Below are positions 55,930-64,000 of a stretch of DNA of 64,000 nt, in pieces. The notes beneath the pieces are model-generated. The model saw nothing but the letters and a program-made list of their open reading frames with translations. It did no database searches and was not told the origin of the DNA. Origin of the DNA: Hermatobates lingyangjiaoensis (lineage: Eukaryota; Arthropoda; Insecta; Hemiptera; Hermatobatidae); the NCBI GenBank assembly GCA_026182355.1, contig JAPFBL010000223.1, forward strand, positions 124,001-188,000. Reading direction: 5' to 3'. Numbering within the stretch: the stretch's first letter is position 1; each line of letters begins with the position of its first letter. The position numbers and the translations under genes are program-made.

Positions 55930-56011
55930 GTTACTAAATAACAATATTTCACATAAATACGTGAAATAACAATCAATGAACAAACAACAATATGAAATGT
56001 GAAAAAAAAGA

Positions 56012-56052
56012 CTAGATCTTTCAACCGTAACAAGCGGTCTTCGTCAGGGTCA
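56012..56052 (-). ncRNA. Hammerhead ribozyme motif, family D
   Basis: CTGACGA (56047-56041), stem II GACCG/CGGTT, GAAA, AGATCT. One base after it is missing and the core is preceded by GACC, so stem I is weakened. Confidence 0.65.
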
Positions 56053-56083
56053 AAAACCCGTCAGAGTAAAAATTCGGGTTTTT

Positions 56084-56124
56084 TACTCTGACAAAGATCG
56101 TTTGTTACGGTTGAAAGATCTTAG
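56084..56124 (+). ncRNA. Degenerate hammerhead motif, family D
   Basis: CTGACAA (G8 changed), stem II GATCG/CGGTT, GAAA, AGATCT, T17, AGT. Confidence 0.55.
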
Positions 56125-56152
56125 TATTTTTTTTCCATTTCTTACCCAACCC

Positions 56153-56194
56153 AACTCTGACGAAGATCGCTTGTTATGGTTGAAAGATCATAGT
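56153..56194 (+). ncRNA. Degenerate hammerhead motif, family D
   Basis: CTGACGA 56157-56163, stem II with GU pairs (GATCG/TGGTT), GAAA, then AGATCA in place of AGATCT, so U16.1 is lost. AGTC remains. Starts 69 bp after the preceding copy. Confidence 0.55.
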
Positions 56195-56240
56195 CTTTTT
56201 CCCATTTCATATTGTGGTTTGCTCATTGAATGTTACTAGA

Positions 56241-56571
56241 TACAATGTTCTTCATTGAGTATTTTAGAGTGGATGAAAATGTAATCAGAAATAATGTATT
56301 AGATTAGAAGTTTCATAATGTCTGGAAAAGGTTTCTTGTCTGGTATATAGAAGGGTATGAAATTACCTATAAAACTCGAAAATATAGGTTAAATCACATG
56401 TGGGTACGTGGAATCATTGGAATAGAGGAAAACAAAAAAGTCTATGAAATTGATTTCTATTGGTTTCATTTATTTACCAGAGACTTTGAAATTACAACTA
56501 CACGACAGCCTGATTAAAGTAAAACTAAAACTGAAATGATTGTCAACATGTTGGATATTATGTTCGGGGGC
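56241..56571. other. Intergenic, nothing recognised
   Basis: No feature seen. Confidence 0.4.
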
Positions 56572-56887
56572 CAGGGTAGCTCAGTGGTTAACGTACTCGC
56601 CTCAGGGCTGGTAGTCCGGGGTTCGATCCCCACCTGACCCTCGATTTATTCACGGGGTAGGTGAATAAATCTGAGTACGTCGTTCCTCGGAGACGTTAAG
56701 CCATCGGTCCCGAGCCTGTACGATTTCAGCTACTCGTTAAAGATCCCTACTCGAATGCACTTACGTTAGGCAAAATTTAGGACTCCCAATGTGGAATCTG
56801 TAGAATCACTAATCAAACAAAAAGCCAGTAAACGACTGATGTTATCACCCTCTAGGTGATCGGTTTAAACAATAAACAAAAAATTTA
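56572..56887 (+). mobile_element. tRNA-headed SINE-like element, best-preserved head
   Basis: GGGTAGCTCAGTGGTTAACG (A box) and GGGGTTCGATCCCC (B box), TCGATTTATTCACGGGG, CCATCGGTCCCGAGCCTGTA, GTTAAAGATCCCTACTCGAA, tail GATCGGTTTAAACAATAAAC then A-rich. Shorter than 38970 because the middle (GTGTGTTC...GGTATCAAAACC) is missing. Confidence 0.85.
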
Positions 56888-57189
56888 AAAAATTAGATAT
56901 TATGTTGTCTTGTGGTAAAGTAGAATGTTGCCACGCCATAATTTTTCTGATAGTCATCATTCAACATGCCGGATTGTTTTCATGATTTTGTACCTTGCTT
57001 GGGACCACACTCCCACTGTCATGATTTTGGTTGTTAATACTAAGGGTGTGAGAGGATTTCTTTGATAATTTAAGGAAATTGGGTTGGAGCGGGTTATTTT
57101 TTCTACATCTATAATAAAAATACTTTTTCGATGAAAATACGATTCGAAACGGAAAATTAAAGTTCAATGTAGGTAAAGAAACTTAAGAG
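56888..57189. other. Intergenic, nothing recognised
   Basis: No feature seen. Confidence 0.4.
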
Positions 57190-57320
57190 AAATTAAAAAT
57201 ATTTGCAATCTCTAACTTTCCGTTTAAACCTAACTTTCATTTCAATATGTTATCTATCCGAAGACAGTTCAAACCGAAAATTAAAGACTGTAATTATGGG
57301 TTTTAAATTTCTCAATGTTT
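57190..57320. mobile_element. Family C-like inverted pair, degraded
   Basis: TGCAATCTCTAACTTTCCGT faces AAATTAAAGACTGTAATT. One hammerhead is partly kept. Confidence 0.5.
57250..57290 (+). ncRNA. Degenerate hammerhead motif, family C
   Basis: CCGAAGA (U4 changed), stem II (CAGTT-CA-AACC), GAAA, AATT, A17. Confidence 0.45.
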
Positions 57321-57737
57321 CTGTAATGAAAAATATGAATATTAGAAATTAATTTATTAAACCAGTAAATTTTTGTTGTTGAAAATTTATGATTGCAAAA
57401 AGTTTTGCAATTTGTTCATTCATTTTTGGTCACTGGCCGAAAAGTTGTTCTAGGTCAAACACAAAATAGTGTAGGCTTGACTTTTGAAGCTATGAGCCTT
57501 GTGGGCGGAATCGCCCACAAAGTTGACAGTGTTAGGCAACCGTGCTTATAACCTTCACCTACCTGTCAAGTGGGCCAATTGTAATTTGTGTGTGTCATAA
57601 TACCAATCAATTCAGTGTTGCCGACGGTTCAAAAATAACGTGCAATATAACCTATGCAGGTAACCTGTTAGCTTCTCAGAGAATTGTGTAATCCAACATT
57701 AAAGGCATGTAAATAACAATCAACTTTCATAATTCTT

Positions 57738-57739
<2 letters not shown>
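57321..57739. other. Intergenic, nothing recognised
   Basis: No feature seen apart from a short GTGGGCGG/CCGCCCAC-like dyad near 57502. Confidence 0.4.

Positions 57740-57779
<40 letters not shown>
57740..57779. repeat. (TA)n microsatellite
   Basis: 20 TA dinucleotides bordering a repeat related to 41609-41940. Confidence 0.9.
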
Positions 57780-57781
<2 letters not shown>

Positions 57782-57905
57782 TATAAATAGGCAGCAAATC
57801 CTCTTTTAAACAGTAATAATTAAAATTAACCGCAGTCTCGGCATTCACGATCTTAAGACTGAGAGATTCGATCCTCCGAACTAACCTCCTGCTAACAGGG
57901 TTCAA
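57780..57905 (-). repeat. Relative of the 41609 inverted repeat
   Basis: GGCAGCAAATCCTC and GGCATTCACGATCTTAAG match blocks flanking 41609-41960. Confidence 0.5.
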
Positions 57906-58900
57906 CTGGAAAAGAGTTGGCCAAGTGACATGTTAAATTAAAATCGATGACTCATGCTTAGTCATTGCCATAAATAGATTAAAAGGATAGTACAGGTTAA
58001 TATAAAGAGAAGGTCAAAGGTCAATAAGGAACAAGAAACAAGCGGTTAGAATAAAAGAGTTGAAAGGTCAACGGAATAACTGGACTAATAGAGTATATAT
58101 ATATATATATATTGAGAAAACTTATTTTTTAGTTTGTTAACAAAACATAAGAGTTGTTACTTTCTTTCTAAATTTTCATTAAATTATAACATTCATTTGT
58201 TAAATTGAAAATATCGAATAAGAGGTTTGTGATGTTACTATTATTAAGAAAAAGTGTTTATTAGTAAATTGTGGTCAAGAAAACAATACCTTATTATTAT
58301 TAAGTGTAGGAATTGTCCAAGAGATCTTGAGTGTAAGAGAAAACTTTTTCAAAATCCTAGCACCCTTGTTTGAATCAGAATTCATACTTGCGATGAATTA
58401 AGCGTTGTTTACTATGAATTGATATCGTAAGTGGTTGATAGAAGGTAGGTAGGCATACTGCAATAAATTTTTTTTTTATATTTTTGTTTTTTATTTAACT
58501 TTTTTTTATGATATATAAGTAGAGAGGCAAAGACCGATGAGAGTAAACTTGATCTTGGCGCAAAGGGCCTTGCAACCTGTCACGGTCCGCCTGTCACAAG
58601 ACCCTGTATCTTATCTAAGGAAACATTAGGCGAACATGAAACAAGAGCTCTTCCGAAATCTCATTAGCATCTAAACTACTCACAGCGGCACACTCGTGGC
58701 AGCATCATTATTCTAAAAGAGATAACACAAGAAAACAGAAATTAATCCAAGATTATTATCTATGCAATTAGGTGTGAAGTCTTTAAAGAGAGTTTACAAT
58801 TTGGGAAGAAAAACTCAATGGAAAGAGAACGGATAGTGCACACGTACTCTATAAGAGCAAATAACAGTCATGCACTATATTGGCAGGAAACTGTATTAGT
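57906..58900. other. A+T-rich, (TA)n at 58094-58113
   Basis: Nothing else recognised. Confidence 0.4.
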
Positions 58901-59034
58901 TACAGAGGCGTAGCAAAGGAGAGGCACCTGCCACAAGGCGGCATCTTTAAGGGGGAAAAAAATAAAAAAAATAAAATAAAAAGCTAACAAAAAAATCTTG
59001 TTAGCTTTTTTGTTTTGAGGCGGCAAACTTTGTT

Positions 59035-59037
<3 letters not shown>

Positions 59038-59073
<36 letters not shown>

Positions 59074-59285
59074 AATTCAAAACGAAGGAAACACACAGAA
59101 AGACACAGCCATAACTCACATCGATATTTCGACCATCGTCGTCATCAGGAGATGTGAAGAGCGAAGAGTCCCTCAGGAAGGCAGGGCGGTGACTACTAGT
59201 CACTAGTTACTAGTCGAAATATCGATGTGACTTATGTCTGTGTCTTTCTGTGTGTTTCCTTTGTTTTGAATTTATTTTATTTAAA
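59038..59285. mobile_element. Family B hammerhead repeat, inverted pair starting at (TA)n
   Basis: After TA repeats (59040-59068): AAATTCAAAACGAAGGAAAC, hammerhead on the minus strand, then an inverse copy from GTCGAAATATCGATGTGAC to TTTGTTTTGAATTTATTTTA. The second copy has lost CTGATGA. Confidence 0.7.
59110..59158 (-). ncRNA. Hammerhead ribozyme motif, family B (intact)
   Basis: Minus strand CTGATGA (59148-59142), stem II CGAC/GTCG, AAA, ATAT palindrome, C17, then GATGTG pairing with the CACATCTC before the core (GC, AU, mismatch, GU, UA, GC). All core positions are present. Confidence 0.8.
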
Positions 59286-59344
59286 AAAGTCCGCTGGACC
59301 GTTTGTTTTAATTTGATATTAAGTTACTTATAGTAAAGTTGAGT

Positions 59345-60215
59345 GAAGGCCACTCCAGATTTTTTACTTTACTATAAGTAAAGTATAGTGATCGTGAAAA
59401 AATTCGATCTCGAGATTTTGACGGAATTACATGTTTTGAGGTCCCAGAAGTCGTTTTATGAAGTTTTTACGATGATGTCTGTGTGTGTGTGGGTGGGTGG
59501 GTGAGTGTGTTAGCATTGCTTGTTACCACGCTACGGTCCAGAATCTTTGATGGATCAAGTTGATATTTTACACAAAAATGGGCCCCATAAAGACGAAGAT
59601 CCCTATTGTTTGGGAAGAATTATGCATAATGGGAAAGTCACTTTTTTTGCCAAAAACCGTTTTTTTTAAAACATTTATTTCTCCTAAACTGATAACCCTA
59701 GAGTTTTGAAATTGTGACATTATCTTTGAGGTTACAAATGGAACAAACGAAAAATATATTCAGAATTTTAAAACAACGGAAAATATTTTTTTTCAATAAA
59801 ATGTACAAATTTTGATTTATAATTCAATCTCAAACCTTGTGAGAGCGATACTAGCCATACTGTTTGACGGACAAGAATGAAACTATGCCTATAAATAGAA
59901 CATTATGTGTAGAATGAGTTGAGAAATTTTTTTTCAAAATTACATTCGCTAATGGGGCGTTACAGTACGATTTCTGTTTTCAGAAAATGTTTTTTTGACA
60001 CTAAACGGCTGATTAAAAAATAATGAAAATTTGACCAAAAATGGAACAAAAAATTAGCAATTCATTAAAAAAAAATCATGAAGTTTCAATTATGGGAAAG
60101 AGCAATATCGCTATAAAAACTGTTTGTTTATCTTAGACTAAGAGATCACCTGCTATACTTGTCGAATTTTTTGTATGTTTTTTCATTGTTTACATTGACT
60201 TAGAAATTTTTTGAG
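59345..60215. repeat. Family R, long copy
   Basis: TTTACTATAAGTAAAGTATA, ATTCGATCTCGAGATTTTGA, GTGTGTGGGTGGGTGGGTGA, GGATCAAGTTGATATTTTAC, CCTATTGTTTGGGAAGAATT and GGGGCGTTACAG, the inverse order of 29510-30545. Confidence 0.7.
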
Positions 60216-60944
60216 CGATTCCACTGAGATAAAATTGATGTTGCTAATGGAAAAATGAAAATATATTATTGACTTATAAGAGATGTAAGAGGATTAATAT
60301 TGTGCAGGTAAATGATAACACTCATTAAAAAAAATTCGTATATATGTTATTTGACAAAGGGGAAGGAAAATGATCTTTTTAAATACTAAGAAGTCATAAA
60401 ATTCCCAGTATAATAATTCTGTTAAAAACCAAAAATGTAAAAGATAATTGAAAATATAAATCTTTCGTTTAGAGATTAATAACTGTAATTATCGTACATC
60501 TTTAATTAACAAATCACCTTAAAACAACATTTTCTTCGCTGTTTAAGATGTTTTTCAGAGAAAAAAAGGGTATTTTACTGTTTCAAATTTGAAAATTTTA
60601 ATTAATATTCAATGTAGTAAAATATTCAATGTCAAGTAAACGATGTAAGAAATCTACTGGCTATTTGAACAATAGCCATGTTCTCTTGTAGGATAATATT
60701 TCGTTTCAAGAAATGTTCACATTGGTTCTCCAAAAATGTTATTACTGCTGTAGTTATACTAATGAAATTATTTGCAAATAATAAATTATTTGTGATGTAC
60801 AAAAATAAGCTTATAAATTGATATGTCCTTCAATCACTATTGTACTACCTCACGAATGCAATGCTAATAATTATATCCCATTTAGATATTTATGTTATGC
60901 TGAAATGATACGTTATGTTTTATATACTCAAGAAATTTGACATT
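60216..60944. other. A+T-rich region, no gene seen
   Basis: Nothing recognised. Confidence 0.4.
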
Positions 60945-61190
60945 GAGTTACTTATAGTAAAGTAGAGTGTAGGCCACTCCAGATTTTTTATTATATGAAT
61001 TATAAAACAAAGATAATTTTTTGTTTTGGAAATCTTTGGTTTTCTTTGATGACGTCTGCATACGTATAGAAATGCTGTAATAAGATAAAAGTCTGGGGAC
61101 TAATAACAGCAGTCTAAAATTAGTTCCTTGATTGTAATTCCATGAAAATAAATATTTTGAAGACTTTCTTGAATTTTTAAGGTTAACAGA
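60945..61190. repeat. Family R end joined to an inverted piece of the 33190 element
   Basis: ACTTATAGTAAAGTAGAGTG TAGGCCACTCCAG is a family R end. 61060-61190 reads inversely to the 33300-33400 internal region (GACTAATAACAGCAGT, TTGTAATTCCATG). Confidence 0.6.
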
Positions 61191-61552
61191 TTATCTCATG
61201 GCTAGAGGAGGGGAGAGAGTAAATCTTAAGACCTGTCCGGGCATCAAAAATAGTTGCTATGCCATACTTTTGTCGAAGCAAGAATTACAACTAAAGAATA
61301 CTATATGGAAAGGAAAAACATACTACAAATACTATCTGTATATTGAAAATGATCATTATTCCCTGAACTACAGAAGTTGTATTGAACATTAAAATTCTTC
61401 TGTTGTTGGTAACATATGTTTGCCTATATTTGTTGATACGATAGCAATCAAGAAAGTTGTATCTTGATTGGTGTTTAGTTTGCGTATCATATATTCTTAA
61501 GCTGGATAGATGTCTGCAATAATTTATTTTATAAACATAGATACTTTAAATC
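61191..61552. other. Intergenic, nothing recognised
   Basis: An open frame at 61198-61392 shows no recognisable features. Confidence 0.4.
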
Positions 61553-62700
61553 AGAAAACTCTCACATCTCCAAAATGTTCCAAACATAATCATTCACCCA
61601 GATCCTAAAGTCCCCTCTCACATCATAAAGTCCCCTATCTCATCTCACATAAAGTCCCTAAAGAAAACTCTCACATCTCCAAAATGTTCCAAACATAATC
61701 ATTCACTCAGATCCTAAAGTCCCCTCTCACATCATAAAGTCCCCTATCTCATCTCACATAAAGTCCCTAAAGAAAACTCTCACATCTCCAAAATGTTCCA
61801 AACATAATCATTCACCCAGATCCTAAAGTCCCCTCTCACATCATAAAGTCCCCTATCTCATCTCACATAAAGTCCCTAAAGAAAACTCTCACATCTCCAA
61901 AATGTTCCAAACATAATCATTCACCCAGATCCTAAAGTCCCCTCTCACATCATAAAGTCCCCTATCTCATCTCACATAAAGTCCCTAAAGAAAACTCTCA
62001 CATCTCCAAAATGTTCCAAACATAATCATTCACCCAGATCCTAAAGTCCCCTCTCACATCATAAAGTCCCCTATCTCATCTCACATAAAGTCCCTAAAGA
62101 AAACTCTCACATCTCCAAAATGTTCCAAACATAATCATTCACCCAGATCCTAAAGTCCCCTCTCACATCATAAAGTCCCCTATCTCATCTCACATTAAGT
62201 CCCTAAAGAAAACTCTCACATCTCCAAAATGTTCCAAACATAATCATTCACCCAGATCCTAAAGTCCCCTCTCACATCATAAAGTCCCCTATCTCATCTC
62301 ACATAAAGTCCCTAAAGAAAACTCTCACATCTCCAAAATGTTCCAAACATAATCATTCACTCAGATCCTAAAGTCCCCTCTCACATCATAAAGTCCCCTA
62401 TCTCATCTCACATAAAGTCCCTAAAGAAAACTCTCACATCTCCAAAATGTTCCAAACATAATCATTCACCCAGATCCTAAAGTCCCCTCTCACATCATAA
62501 AGTCCCCTATCTCATCTCACATTAAAGTCCCTAAAGAAAACTCTCACATCTCCAAAATGTTCCAAACATAATCATTCACCCAGATCCTAAAGTCCCTCTC
62601 ACATCATAAAGTCCCCTTTCATCTCACATAGTCCCTAAAGAAAACTCTCACATCTCAAAATGTTCCAAACATAATCATTCACCCAGATCCTAAAGTCCCA
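61553..62700. repeat. 109-bp minisatellite, about 10.5 units
   Basis: Units begin AGAAAACTCTCACATCTCCA at 61553, 61662, 61771 and so on at 109-bp steps. Units differ at only a few positions (CACCCAG/CACTCAG, CATAAAG/CATTAAG) except the last two, which carry small deletions. The unit contains internal sub-repeats of TAAAGTCCCCT. Confidence 0.95.
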
Positions 62701-63931
62701 TTCTTTACAACTCTCAAGTCATCCAAACCCACTTATTCAAAATCTTTCCTTACTACTAATACCCAGAAACCTTCTAAAGACTGCTAAAACGGCAATGGCC
62801 ACGTGACTGACTATCGTCATAAATATTAAACATAGTTATGAAGTGCCAGCAATGGGTGTCCACCCGATTTCCGCTAGAAAATCAAACAGTTAAAGAACAA
62901 ACCCTGAAACATAATTACTTCTAAATGCATGACATTGTAGTCGAAGTAACCAAAATACAAAAACAAAAAAAAAGTTTATTTTTTAAATCATTAATGTAAT
63001 ACTTGATATTTCCTACTTGAAAAGAAGCTATCAACTTCTTTTGAGCTTTGTTAACTGTGAGTGCTTAACGTACTTGCAACTATTATTATTAATATATATT
63101 TTAATTGAAACATAATACGAGGCTTTGCCACAGCACTGATATATGAACACTAAATACAATAAAAGGAGGCTGTCATGATATGTAACTAAAAACTATACAT
63201 TTTCCTTCACTTTTAGGCTCTCGACTTGAATCGTATTCTAAGTCAATAAATGAAGGTGAACTTATAATTATCACATACTTTAGTAATTAGGCAACCACAT
63301 TAATGGGGTGAGTCTACATAGAGAGCGACAAAGAGTTTGTAAATATATAATTATTAATTCATCGGACAATATTAAATTAAAACTTCTTTAATAATTCCGA
63401 AAATTGTTTTTTATTGATTATTTGTATTTATTATTAAAATTGATAAAATAATAATTATTATTATTAAATTTAGGTCTAGTTAAAGCTGAAGGTATGCAAT
63501 TATTATTTGGCTATGTAGAAGAATAGAGGGAAACGGTTCCACAAGTATTAGGTGTAAAGCCATTCCTGAAGTCCGAAAGGTAGAAGTGTTTCAAGGACGT
63601 CATGAATCATTTGCCGATGGGAACATCCGTAACACTTAGCAGATGGTGTTGTCATTAACAGTTCCGTAAGCTAAAAAAAAACAAAAAAACAATGGCTAGT
63701 GGATATCTGGCATTCGCCAGTGACGGCCGTCCATAGAATTACTAGACATATATATACGCTACTTTAGAAAATGGGTAGGCATTATTTCAATCCTTTCGTA
63801 AAACCTTGTCTTTAGGAAAATTTAGGACCTCCAGTATGTAAAATTAATTCGCAAACTTTGTTATATGTAAAATATTGGACCATTAATTTATTCGTTAACC
63901 TTATGGACTTCAGGTATGGACATACGAATAT
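62701..63931. other. A+T-rich region, no gene seen
   Basis: Nothing recognised. Confidence 0.4.
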
Positions 63932-64000
63932 AATAAATTGAAGGCTAGAATGGGTATTGAACGCAAGACCTACCAGTACAGAGGCGAACACATTGCCACT
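63932..64000 (-). mobile_element. SINE head, minus strand, cut by the window end
   Basis: Reverse complement GTGGCAATGTGTTCGCCTCT and CGTTCAATACCC match the A/B-box region of the SINE family, followed by TTCAATTTATT. Confidence 0.6.

Larger units (their letters stand above)
55930..56240. mobile_element. Family D cluster with three hammerhead motifs
   Basis: One minus-strand and two tandem plus-strand copies (cores 56019-56047, 56088-56116, 56157-56185). The outer ends carry ATTTCACATAAATACGTGAA and the TTGTGGTTTGCTCATTGA block. Confidence 0.7.

Noticed and set aside
63590..63600. CTGAAGTCCGAAAG near 63587 as another hammerhead
   Set aside because: There is no room for stem II between CTGA and GAAA.

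Overview
The window is animal nuclear DNA. It is strongly A+T-rich, has spliced genes, and most of it is transposon debris, microsatellites and minisatellites. The LINE remnants (jockey-like and RNase-H-bearing types), the tRNA-headed SINEs and an arthropod-style core promoter suggest an arthropod, probably an insect. That is an inference: no rRNA or mitochondrial marker is present to confirm it.

Genes are few. The only securely named one is GPN1, a GPN-loop GTPase, complete in three exons on the + strand at 18078-20481 (379 aa). A 123-codon single-pass membrane ORF lies just upstream at 17079-17450. A cysteine-rich terminal exon sits on the - strand at 11839-12197, between exact 36-bp direct repeats. 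Weaker candidates are a TATA/Kozak/donor first exon at 46044-46109 downstream of a 190-bp tandem repeat, a 56-nt internal exon at 40571-40626 and a 51-codon ORF at 1353-1508.

Mobile DNA makes up much of the rest. Four DNA transposons are delimited by target-site duplications (TSDs): hAT-type at 6345-6728 and 52375-53068, an element with 10-bp TSDs at 33190-33777, and a TA-flanked one at 48977-49542. There is also a likely hAT at 51256-51795, a Helitron 3' end with helicase remains (53525-54102), a second Pif1-type helicase relic (45241-45518), five LINE 3' fragments (one with clear TSDs, 31926-32475), and a SINE family (38970, 39779, 51802, 56572, with minus-strand heads at 35738 and 63932). 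Three large minisatellites occur: a 35-bp unit at 26166-27266 carrying an AP-1 consensus in almost every copy, a 32-bp unit at 30756-31378 and a 109-bp unit at 61553-62700.

The most striking signal is more than 20 hammerhead-ribozyme motifs (CTGANGA, stem II, GAAA), spread from about 7.4 kb to 59.1 kb in at least four unrelated repeat families. In the best copies GAA is followed by a short self-complementary stem III (ACGCGT, ATAT, AATT or AGATCT, according to family), then an H17 nucleotide, then a 3' arm that pairs with the bases before CTGA. This is the small, dimer-type hammerhead architecture known from Penelope-like retroelements and retrozymes. The host repeats occur as head-to-head inverted pairs or tandem pairs, often beside (TA)n tracts. 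No Penelope reverse transcriptase is visible here, so the copies look like terminal or non-autonomous derivatives.
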